Part shown: piece by piece, positions 1 to 5,191 of the stretch | How positions within the stretch are numbered: the first letter of the stretch is position 1 | Layout of the letters: the number at the start of each line of letters is the position of its first letter | NCBI GenBank assembly: GCA_026129385.1 | Contig: JAHCIE010000255.1 | Span: 1 to 5,191 of the forward strand | Direction: 5' to 3' | Source: Anaerolineae bacterium | GTDB lineage: Bacteria > Chloroflexota > Anaerolineae > Epilineales > JAHCIE01 | DNA: 5,191 nt | Program-made: the position numbers and the translations under genes | Notes under the pieces: generated by a model | Seen by the model: the letters and a program-made list of their open reading frames with translations, nothing else | Told to the model about the DNA's origin: nothing | Databases searched by the model: none

Positions 1-48
1 TCACCGTGGGCTTACCAAACTGTCTCCCCTGGGGCGATCCGATAAATT

Positions 49-98
49 TAGTTCTACGTGAGATACTATCTCACGCGGAACTATTTCACACAGAACTA
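49..98. promoter_or_regulatory. Probable operator: three copies of a 17-bp element, one inverted pair plus a tandem third copy
   Basis: Three related 17-mers are visible. Copy 1 at 49-65 is TAGTTCTACGTGAGATA on the plus strand. Copy 2 at 67-83 is its inverted partner, TAGTTCCGCGTGAGATA on the minus strand. Copy 3 at 82-98 reads TAGTTCTGTGTGAAATA on the minus strand. Copies 1 and 2 differ at two positions and are separated by one base, giving a near-perfect dyad. Copies 2 and 3 lie 15 bp apart in the same orientation. The segment is much richer in A and T than its surroundings and has no coding signal. This is the pattern expected of a transcription-factor binding array. The regulator family cannot be named from the site alone. 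The next recognisable sequence is a ruined alpha-L-fucosidase, so a sugar-responsive regulator is my inference. Confidence 0.7.
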
Positions 99-110
99 AT
101 TCTGAAGCTA

Positions 111-139
111 TTGCCTCGCCGTCGTCGCGCCTGTATACC
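111..139 (+). promoter_or_regulatory. Candidate sigma-70-type promoter downstream of the operator array
   Basis: A TTGCCT hexamer at 111-116 and a TATACC hexamer at 134-139 are separated by exactly 17 bp, and TG directly precedes the second hexamer. Transcription would begin near 146, placing the operator copies roughly 50 to 100 bp upstream of the start, a position that suits an activator or an upstream repressor site. It faces the fucosidase remnant. Both hexamers depart from consensus, so this could be chance. Confidence 0.35.
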
Positions 140-190
140 GAGCCGCAGGTTGTCTTTGCTGCTCATCATCAGTGTACGATGCACTCAGCG

Positions 191-532
191 GCCTGGCTGT
201 CATGCGCGCCATTCGGGTGAGACCCAATGCCGCCGGCAAGCATGTTGGCCGGCTTCGAGTCATAGCCAACTAATGGTACGCCAACAGCCTGCGCATCCCC
301 GGCAGCCCGGTGCAGCACTATCACCGGCAAACCTTTGGCGCTGATTTTCCCCGCCAGGCATTCATCCTGCAGTTCCGGCAGGCTCATGCCGGCTGGGATG
401 CCGCCGCCTGGGTGGCAACGCGCCGAAGGCCAGACCGCAAACGGCGTCCCGCTGCGCTTCACCTGTCGCGGAGACGTACTCTATGCCAGCCTGCTCGGCG
501 GGCGTGCAGGCGAGCGCGGGGTGCGGAGCTGA
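191..532 (+). pseudogene. Degenerate, internally deleted alpha-L-fucosidase (GH29) remnant
   Basis: Fragments typical of GH29 alpha-L-fucosidases occur in the expected order but in different frames. AWLSCAPFG (191-217) resembles the N-terminal W-x(4)-FG segment. In a second frame, a degraded stretch at 241-270 can be matched to the family's HWGLYAVPA region. It ends at a TAA (271-273) and is followed by WYANSLRIPGSPV, then YHRQTFGADFPRQAF and WDAAAW (to 411), which resemble the region before the barrel core. At 409-415 the similarity jumps to another frame: GWQRAEGQTANGV, then LRFTCRGDVLYASLLGG (to about 502), which matches the family's C-terminal segment, stopping at 530-532. About 290 residues of a normal enzyme, including the catalytic aspartate, appear to be missing (estimate from memory of the family). 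Two in-frame stops, frame changes and the deletion make a working enzyme implausible. The identification rests on recognised motifs, not an alignment. Confidence 0.75.
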
Positions 533-891
533 TACTCCCATCAACTCCTCGAACGCATTCGCGGCCGTCTTCTCGCCGCCGGCGTTCGCAAACCCTTCGG
601 CGATGCGTTGGGCGCCGGGGCGAAGCGTCAACGCTCGCCCGCCGGATGATCGGGCCGTGCGGGAGGAGCTGCTCCAGACGATTGCGCCCGCGGATATTCT
701 AGCGCCTCGCATGTGCGCGGTCTTGTCAGTCGCCGCCGCCCATAGACGGCGCCAGATAGCCAGCGCCAGGGCCTGGAAGCGAGGCCGCCACGCCAGACGG
801 GTAAGAAGCCCCACCATCGCGGCGTCCAAGCCGCTGAAGGCAACAATGCGGCTCGTCGACATCATCCGCGGCCAGCATCTCTCGTCCTTGA
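533..891. other. Stretch without a recognisable gene
   Basis: Between the fucosidase remnant and the cysteine-containing frame I find no coding region I can name. Several frames stay open on both strands, including a minus-strand frame from 865 that runs through to 362, but in GC-rich DNA such frames are common by chance. None has a convincing ribosome site plus family motif, and the minus-strand frame runs antisense through the fucosidase fossil. It may be further decayed sequence from the same lost locus. No repeats or hairpins stood out. Confidence 0.4.
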
Positions 892-1014
892 TCCGGCAGG
901 TTCCTGGGCAATTACTTCACCCGACCATGTTCGAGCCGCGCCCACACTTGCCCGAACTGCGGCGAGGAGGTCGGCGCGCTCTTACGGGCGCTGGCGGAGG
1001 ACTATCATGCTTGA
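892..1014 (+). pseudogene. Short frame with a CPNC zinc-knuckle-like end, overlapping the permease start
   Basis: This frame follows a TGA at 889-891 and reads to a TGA at 1012-1014. It ends in HTCPNCGEEVGALL followed by RALAEDYHA, with cysteines at 928, 949 and 958 (C-x6-C-x2-C). The stop overlaps the ATG of the permease at 1007 by a few bases, an arrangement typical of translationally coupled genes. However, the frame has no ATG, GTG or TTG start, so if it was ever a gene it is the tail of one whose 5' part is lost or frameshifted. A chance CxxC in a random frame is the alternative and cannot be excluded. Confidence 0.25.
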
Positions 1015-1867
1015 ACTGCAATACTGGTTCATGTTCCCCCTTTCGATCCTGATCGCCACGGCGGCGATGGCCTCCGGCGTCGAAGGCGCGACCTTCTTCT
1101 CGCCGATCTTCATCCTGGCGCTGCGCCTGCCGCCAGAGGTCGCCATCGGCACGGCGCTCATCACCGAAGTCTTCGGCTTTGCCAGCGGGCTGTTCGCCTA
1201 CGTGCGCAAGCGGCTGATTGATTATCGCCTGGGCGGCGCCCTGCTGGTGGCGACGATCCCGCTGGCGCTTCTGGGTACGGTGGCTTCGGGCGTCATCCCG
1301 GCCGTCTACCTGCAGACCATCCTGGGCGTGGGGCTGTTCGTCGTGGCCCTGAGTTTCCTGCGCCAGCCCAAGCACGAGGATGTTGCCACCTTGGACGCTG
1401 CTATCGAAAGGAACTACGGCGGACCGCAGGCCGAGACCTGCCTGATCGCGGCGGACGGCGAGGAGATCCGCTACACCGTCTGTAACCGCGCCGAAGGGCG
1501 CATGCTGGCGGGCGTCGGCGCGCTCTTCATGGGCATGGTCTCCACCGGCCTGGGTGAGATGAACGGCTACTTCCTGCTGCAACGCTGTCGCGTGCCCAGC
1601 AAGGTGTCGGTGGCGACCAGCGTCTTCGTCGTGGCGCTCACGGCGCTGATCGCCTCCGCCGGCCACTTCGTCCGCTTCGCAGCCAGCGGCGGCGACGCGC
1701 TGTTGACCGTGCTCAGCATCTGCATCTTCACCGTGCCCGGCGTGATCATCGGTGGGCAGATCGGCTCGCGCCTGGCCAGTCGCATCCCGCAACGCACCCT
1801 GGAGGTCGGGCTGGCCGTGCTGTTCATCGGGGTGGCCGCGCTGACGCTGGGGCGGGTCATCCTGTGA
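1007..1867 (+). CDS. TauE/SafE (TSUP) family membrane permease with enlarged central hydrophilic loop
   Basis: This encodes a 286-residue integral membrane protein of the TSUP superfamily, whose members move small anions, often sulfur compounds such as sulfite or sulfoacetate, across the cytoplasmic membrane. The substrate here cannot be told from sequence. The ATG at 1007 is preceded by GGAGG at 996-1000 with a 6-base spacer, which fixes the start. The two-repeat architecture is visible. In the N-terminal half, hydrophobic segments lie at about residues 8-24, 45-65, 75-95 and 98-118, with the signature ASGVEGATFFSP at 22-33. In the C-terminal half, segments lie at about 166-185, 200-220, 228-252 and 267-285, with the related GMVSTGLGEMNGYF at 176-189. 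A glutamate (E26, E184) sits in each signature where many relatives have glycine. A polar stretch of about 45 residues (119-165), with cysteines C145 and C159, joins the halves and makes the protein longer than the usual 250 or so. No sulfur-metabolism gene adjoins it. Confidence 0.88.
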   Translation: MLELQYWFMFPLSILIATAAMASGVEGATFFSPIFILALRLPPEVAIGTALITEVFGFASGLFAYVRKRLIDYRLGGALLVATIPLALLGTVASGVIPAVYLQTILGVGLFVVALSFLRQPKHEDVATLDAAIERNYGGPQAETCLIAADGEEIRYTVCNRAEGRMLAGVGALFMGMVSTGLGEMNGYFLLQRCRVPSKVSVATSVFVVALTALIASAGHFVRFAASGGDALLTVLSICIFTVPGVIIGGQIGSRLASRIPQRTLEVGLAVLFIGVAALTLGRVIL

Positions 1868-1990
1868 GCGAGACCGGCGGCGCGGGTAAGAGAACCGGGC
1901 CTGTGTTGGTCTGAAATCGTAGGCCCAGGCCAGCCGGGCCCCGTTTCACCGCTACTCGTTCACTTGTTCCATCGGGAAAGGAGTCATCTC
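1868..1990. other. Intergenic gap with weak GC hairpins between permease and glycogen genes
   Basis: GGGCCT at 1897-1902 can pair with AGGCCC at 1921-1926 across an 18-base loop. Alternatively, GGCCC at 1922-1926 can pair with GGGCC at 1936-1940. The two pairings exclude one another. Neither is followed by a run of T, so an intrinsic terminator is not supported, although a factor-dependent end or a new promoter somewhere in the 123 bp is possible. I could not identify a convincing promoter. Confidence 0.3.
1977..1983 (+). promoter_or_regulatory. Ribosome binding site deciding the start of the CBM48 gene
   Basis: AAAGGAG lies seven bases before the ATG at 1991. The reading frame could be extended upstream to a TTG at 1964, but that codon lies before this strong site, so 1991 is the start to use. 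Confidence 0.8.
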
Positions 1991-2287
1991 ATGCCAAAGA
2001 AAAGCTATACCAAGAACGGCAAGGCCTGCAAGGTCACGTTCGAGCTTCCGGCCGAGGTCAACGCGCAGACCGCGTGTCTGTGTGGGGACTTCAACGATTG
2101 GGCGCCGTCCGCTCAGCCGATGAAGCGCCGGGCGAATGGCAGCTTCACAACCACATTGGCCCTCGCGCCGGGCCAGACCTACCGCTACCGCTTCCTGCTG
2201 GACGGAGACCTCTGGGAAAATGACTGGGCCGCGGACGCCTACGCGCCCAACCCGTTCGGCGCCGACGACTCCGTCGTGCAACTGTAG
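1991..2287 (+). CDS. Stand-alone CBM48/AMPK-type glycogen-binding domain protein
   Basis: This 98-residue cytoplasmic protein consists almost entirely of one early-set, immunoglobulin-like fold of the CBM48 type found at the front of isoamylases and branching enzymes and in the AMPK beta subunit. A short lysine-rich lead (residues 3-14) precedes the domain. The fingerprints are GDFNDW (32-37), NGSF (49-52), YRYRFLLDG (64-72), LWENDW (74-79) and a C-terminal GADDSVVQL (90-98). By comparison from memory with the AMPK beta glycogen site, W37, R67 and W75 occupy the places of its two tryptophans and lysine, so carbohydrate binding is likely preserved. There is no catalytic domain. The gene is three bases upstream of the debranching enzyme gene, so the two are expected to share a transcript and a polysaccharide. 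Binding glycogen or recruiting the enzyme to it is my inference. Confidence 0.88.
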   Translation: MPKKSYTKNGKACKVTFELPAEVNAQTACLCGDFNDWAPSAQPMKRRANGSFTTTLALAPGQTYRYRFLLDGDLWENDWAADAYAPNPFGADDSVVQL

Positions 2288-2290
2288 CAG

Positions 2291-4270
2291 ATGGTCGTTG
2301 ATTTTGGCCGCGAGACCTGCGGAGACCTGAACGCCGCCGAGCGCCGCGAGTGGCTGGCAACCAACGGCATCGGCGGCTATGCCTCGGGCACCGTGGCCGG
2401 GCTGCCGGCGCGGCGCTATCACGGCCTGCTGGTGGCGGCCTTGCAACCGCCGTTGGGCCGAACGGTGCTGCTGAGCAAACTCGATGAGACGGCGACCTAT
2501 CTTGGCCGCGCCTATCCGCTGTTCGCGAATCGTTGGGCCGGCGGCGCGGTGGAGCCGGCGGGCTACCAGCACCTCGAACGGTTTCGGCTAGAGGGGACGA
2601 CGCCGGTTTGGTCGTTTGCCTGCGCCGATGCCCTCCTGGAAAAGCGCGTCTGGATGCAGCCCAGCGCCAACACGACCTACATCCGCTACGACCTGCACCG
2701 GGCCAGCGCGCCCCTGACCCTGTCCATCAAGGCCCTGGTCAACTACCGCGACCATCATGCGCTGACCCGCGCCGGCGACTGGCAGATGGACATCCAGCCT
2801 GCGCCGCACGGCCTGCGCGTGACCGCGTTCCCGGGCGCGACGCCGTTGTATTTGCTGAGCGCCGGGGCGGCGGCGCGGGCCGAGCATCAGTGGTATCGCG
2901 ACTATTTTCTGGCCCAGGAAGCGTCGCGCGGCCAGGACACGCTGGACGACGCCCTCTACGCCGGGGCGTTCACGGCGCAGCTGGAGCCGGGCGCCTCGCT
3001 GACGCTGGTGGCGAGCGTCGAACCCGACCCGAACCTGGACGGCCAAAAGGCGTACCAGGTGCGGCGGGACCACGAGCAGGGTTTGTTGCAGCGCGCCGAA
3101 CTTCCCGCCCCGCCGCCCTGGATCGAACAACTCGTCCTGGCCGCCGACCAGTTCATCGTCCGCCGTCCGGCCGCCGATGGTGGCCCCGGCCATTCCGTGA
3201 TCGCCGGCTATCATTGGTTCGGCGACTGGGGCCGCGACACCATGATCAGCCTCCCCGGCCTGACCCTGGCCACCGGCCGCCCTGAGATCGCCGCCTCCAT
3301 CCTGCGCACCTTTGCCCGTTACGTGGACCGCGGCATGTTGCCCAACCGCTTCCCCGACGCCGGCGAGACGCCCGAATACAACACCGTTGACGCCACGCTC
3401 TGGTACTTCGAGGCCATCCGCGCCTATCACGCCGCCACCGGCGACGATGGCCTGCTGCGCGATCTGTTCCCGGTCTTACAGGAGATCATCGTCTGGCATC
3501 AGCGCGGCACGCGTTACAATATCCACGTGGATGCGGCCGATGGCCTGCTCTACGCCGGCGAGCCAGGCGTACAGCTCACCTGGATGGACGCCAAAGTGGG
3601 TGACTGGGTCGTGACCCCGCGCACCGGCAAGCCGGTCGAGATCAATGCCCTGTGGTACAACGCCCTGCGCAGCATGGCGGACTTTGCGCGGCGTCTGGCT
3701 CGGCCCTCCGCGACCTACGACGCCCTGGCCCAGCGCGCCGGCAGCGGGTTTGCCCGCTTCTGGAACCCGGCGACCGGCTACTGCCACGACCTGCTCGACG
3801 GGCCGGCGGGGGACGACCCGGCCCTGCGCCCCAACCAACTCCTGGCCGTCTCCTTGCCGCACAGCCCCCTGCCCCCCGAGCACCAGGCCGCGGTCGTGGC
3901 GGTCTGCGGCCGCCAGCTACTGACGTCGCACGGCCTGCGCAGCCTGGCGCCGAATGACCCGGCCTTCGTCGGTCACTACGGCGGGGATGTGCGACAGCGC
4001 GACGGCGCCTATCATCAGGGGACCGTCTGGGGCTGGCTGATCGGCCCGTTCGTGATGGCCCACCTGCGCGTCCACCGCGATCCCGCCGCGGCGCGCGCCT
4101 TCCTCGCGCCTTTCGCCCACCATCTGGCCGACCACGGCCTGGGCAGCGTGAGCGAGATCTTCGACGGCGACCCGCCCTTCACCCCGCGCGGCTGCATCGC
4201 CCAGGCCTGGAGCGTGGCCGAAGTGCTGCGCGCCTGGCAGGCGACCGGCAGCCCACTGATCATCACCTGA
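2291..4270 (+). CDS. Glycogen debranching enzyme, archaeal/bacterial GDE type (amylo-alpha-1,6-glucosidase, GH133)
   Basis: This 659-residue cytoplasmic enzyme matches the archaeal/bacterial GDE family, which hydrolyses alpha-1,6 branch points during glycogen breakdown. An N-terminal GDE_N-type beta domain spans about residues 18-260, opening with TNGIGGYASGTVAGLPARRY (24-43) and HGLL. A GDE_C-type alpha/alpha-barrel catalytic domain spans about 280-655. Conserved active-site-like blocks are HWFGDWGRDTM (308-318), PEYNTVDATLWY (361-372), TWMDAKVGDW (430-439), KPVEINALWYNAL (447-459), RPNQLLAVSLP (513-523), DGAYHQGTVWGW (571-582) and SEIFDGD (621-627). D312, D316, D433, E450 and E622 are candidate acidic active-site residues. 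I do not assign the acid and base. The length suits the family and no block is missing, so it looks functional. The ATG at 2291 lies three bases after the CBM48 stop with no clear Shine-Dalgarno sequence, suggesting translational coupling. There is no signal peptide. Whether it also has 4-alpha-glucanotransferase activity cannot be seen. Confidence 0.93.
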   Translation: MVVDFGRETCGDLNAAERREWLATNGIGGYASGTVAGLPARRYHGLLVAALQPPLGRTVLLSKLDETATYLGRAYPLFANRWAGGAVEPAGYQHLERFRLEGTTPVWSFACADALLEKRVWMQPSANTTYIRYDLHRASAPLTLSIKALVNYRDHHALTRAGDWQMDIQPAPHGLRVTAFPGATPLYLLSAGAAARAEHQWYRDYFLAQEASRGQDTLDDALYAGAFTAQLEPGASLTLVASVEPDPNLDGQKAYQVRRDHEQGLLQRAELPAPPPWIEQLVLAADQFIVRRPAADGGPGHSVIAGYHWFGDWGRDTMISLPGLTLATGRPEIAASILRTFARYVDRGMLPNRFPDAGETPEYNTVDATLWYFEAIRAYHAATGDDGLLRDLFPVLQEIIVWHQRGTRYNIHVDAADGLLYAGEPGVQLTWMDAKVGDWVVTPRTGKPVEINALWYNALRSMADFARRLARPSATYDALAQRAGSGFARFWNPATGYCHDLLDGPAGDDPALRPNQLLAVSLPHSPLPPEHQAAVVAVCGRQLLTSHGLRSLAPNDPAFVGHYGGDVRQRDGAYHQGTVWGWLIGPFVMAHLRVHRDPAAARAFLAPFAHHLADHGLGSVSEIFDGDPPFTPRGCIAQAWSVAEVLRAWQATGSPLIIT

Positions 4271-4283
4271 CACAGAAGGCCCC

Positions 4284-4302
4284 CGGCCAGATTTCATGGC
4301 CG
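4284..4302 (+). terminator. Small hairpin after the debranching enzyme gene, possible weak terminator
   Basis: CGGCCA at 4284-4289 and TGGCCG at 4297-4302 form a perfect 6-bp stem with a 7-base loop, starting 14 bases after the stop codon. No T-run follows, so intrinsic termination would be inefficient. It may instead stabilise the 3' end of the message, or be incidental. Confidence 0.3.
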
Positions 4303-4485
4303 AGAGAGCTTCGTGGCGCTGTCGAATCGTCGCGTTTGGAACCGCTTGCTCGATCCGACACCAACCTGGCGGCGTCTGCTGGGGTAATAGGCTGTGGCTC
4401 CTGTGCGTCAAGGAATCGAACACGACTTGCCAGCGCCATGGATGGCCGCTGCGCGTGACGCCGATGCAGAGAGAGAAACGCCAGG
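4303..4485. other. Intergenic region before the reductase gene, no recognised element
   Basis: The gap between the debranching enzyme and the reductase is 215 bp in all. It holds short open frames on both strands with no family motif. I looked for an FMN riboswitch, expected before some riboflavin genes, and for a tRNA, and saw neither. A TAATAG at 4385-4390 could be a -10 box but lacks a suitable partner. The purine-rich AGAGAGAGAAA at 4468-4478 is the likely ribosome-binding region for the next gene. Confidence 0.4.
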
Positions 4486-5178
4486 ATGACACCTGACCGC
4501 CCCTTCGTAATACTCAATGTTGCCGTGACCGCCGACGGCAAGACTGATACAGCGGCCCGCGGCGGGGCAACCATCTCATCGCCTCCAGACCTGGCGCGCG
4601 TGGATCGCCTGCGGGCTGAGAGCGACGCCATCATGGTCGGCGGGCGCACGCTGCTGGGCGACGATCCGCGGCTCACGGTCAAGTCTGCCGAACTGCGCGC
4701 CGCCCGTCGCGCCCGTGGGCTGAGCGAGAACCCAATCAAGGTCGGCGTCATTTCAAAGGCGACGTTGCGCCTCGACAGTCGCTTTCTCACCGCCGGCCTG
4801 GCGTCTGTCCTGCTCTTTACCACGCAGCAGACCGATCCAGCGCAGATCGCACGGCTGAGGCAGGCGGGCGCCGATGTCTGCGTGCTGGGCGAGACGCACG
4901 TCGATCTGCCGGCTGCGCTGCGCCGTTTGCAGGAGATCGGCGTGCAGCGGCTGCTGGTAGAAGGCGGCGGCACGTTGAACGCCGAACTGCTGCGGCTCGG
5001 CCTGGTGGACGAGATTCGCCTGTACCTCGCCCCGCTGATCTTCGGCGGCGCGACCGCGCCCACCCTGGCCGATGGGCCTGGCCTGCCGCGCGATGCCGCC
5101 ATCGGGCTGGAGCGGCGCGCGGTCGAGGCGTTGGACGACGGAGGCATCCTGATTGCCTACCGTATTCCGCGGTCGTGA
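4486..5178 (+). CDS. RibD C-terminal-type reductase (diaminopyrimidine ribosylamino-phosphate 1'-reductase-like), single domain
   Basis: This 230-residue cytoplasmic protein has the dihydrofolate-reductase-like fold of the RibD C-terminal domain. That family uses NAD(P)H to reduce the ribose of a pyrimidine intermediate to ribitol in riboflavin synthesis. Family signatures are NVAVTADGK (11-19), SDAIMVGGRTLLGDDPRLTV (46-65) and LLVEGGGTLNAELL (156-169), followed by LVDEIRLYLAPLIFGG (173-188). The G52-G53-R54-T55 turn and the E159-GGG loop suit nucleotide binding. There is no N-terminal zinc deaminase domain, so it resembles the stand-alone archaeal type rather than bifunctional bacterial RibD. 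The ATG at 4486 has AGAGAGAGAAA at 4468-4478 just upstream. The TGA shares one base with an ATG at 5178, suggesting a following gene. Riboflavin synthesis is the likeliest role. Related proteins act as other pyrimidine or pterin reductases, so the exact substrate is unproven. Confidence 0.85.
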   Translation: MTPDRPFVILNVAVTADGKTDTAARGGATISSPPDLARVDRLRAESDAIMVGGRTLLGDDPRLTVKSAELRAARRARGLSENPIKVGVISKATLRLDSRFLTAGLASVLLFTTQQTDPAQIARLRQAGADVCVLGETHVDLPAALRRLQEIGVQRLLVEGGGTLNAELLRLGLVDEIRLYLAPLIFGGATAPTLADGPGLPRDAAIGLERRAVEALDDGGILIAYRIPRS

Positions 5179-5191
5179 TGGCGCTGACGCA
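5178..5191 (+). CDS. Possible 5' end of a further gene, cut off by the window
   Basis: An ATG at 5178-5180 overlaps the reductase stop by one base (TGATG) and continues as Met-Ala-Leu-Thr to the window end. Such overlaps are common between co-translated genes. No good ribosome site is visible immediately upstream, and four codons cannot identify a product. Confidence 0.3.

Noticed and set aside
1..45. Possible C-terminal tail of an upstream plus-strand gene ending at TAA 43-45
   Set aside because: Only 14 codons are visible, with no distinguishing residues. The stop just before the operator is suggestive but not enough to call.
362..865. Minus-strand open frame of 167 codons
   Set aside because: It runs antisense through the fucosidase C-terminal fragment, has no recognisable family motif or clear ribosome site, and long open frames on both strands are expected at this base composition.
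917..1792. Minus-strand open frame of 291 codons opposite the permease
   Set aside because: The translation is rich in D, R, H, Q and G without hydrophobic core pattern, typical of the antisense of a GC-rich membrane gene. The plus-strand permease has a clear family and ribosome site.
2588..3430. Minus-strand open frame of 280 codons opposite the debranching enzyme
   Set aside because: It is a shadow of the strongly conserved GDE reading frame, with low-complexity G, R, V and A composition and no domain.
4405..4440. tRNA-like T-arm, TTCGATT on the minus strand near 4420
   Set aside because: The flanking bases do not form the 5-bp T stem, and no acceptor, D or anticodon arms are found around it.
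4271..4485. FMN riboswitch before a riboflavin-type gene
   Set aside because: None of the conserved RFN blocks are visible in the 215-bp leader.
4296..4496. Small plus-strand frame of 66 codons in the gap before the reductase
   Set aside because: It starts inside the hairpin, has no ribosome site or recognisable motif, and overlaps the reductase start out of frame.
4263..5147. Minus-strand open frame of 294 codons opposite the reductase
   Set aside because: It is rich in S, R, A and P with no domain pattern, and is antisense to a well-supported RibD-type gene.

Overview
The window is GC-rich bacterial DNA in which every gene I can recognise reads on the plus strand. No rRNA or other taxonomic marker is present. 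An archaeal/bacterial-type glycogen debranching enzyme, a single-domain archaeal-type RibD reductase and a TauE/SafE permease with an enlarged central loop would fit Chloroflexota (Anaerolineae or relatives). That placement is an inference of modest confidence.

Bases 1 to about 1006 hold no intact gene. An AT-rich segment at 49-98 carries three copies of a 17-bp element, two facing each other and one more in tandem, which looks like a repressor or activator operator. A plausible promoter lies just downstream at 111-139. After it come the remains of a family GH29 alpha-L-fucosidase at about 191-532. N-terminal pieces are joined directly to C-terminal pieces in another frame, with the catalytic middle missing. 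The most economical reading is a dead sugar-utilisation locus that kept its control region. Bases 533-891 hold nothing I recognise. Bases 892-1014 hold a short cysteine-containing frame that runs into the start of the next gene.

Bases 1007-1867 encode a TauE/SafE-family (TSUP) membrane permease. After a 123-bp gap, 1991-2287 encode a 98-residue stand-alone CBM48-type glycogen-binding module. Three bases later, 2291-4270 encode a complete 659-residue GH133-type glycogen debranching enzyme. These two are almost certainly co-transcribed, and the small protein probably works on the same polysaccharide, possibly as a detached targeting module. After a 215-bp gap, 4486-5178 encode a single-domain RibD C-terminal (riboflavin pathway) reductase, whose stop codon overlaps a possible start of a further gene at the window edge.

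I see no CRISPR array, insertion sequence, tRNA or wholly new multi-gene system. The most notable items are the operator array next to the fucosidase fossil and the separate glycogen-binding module paired with the debranching enzyme.
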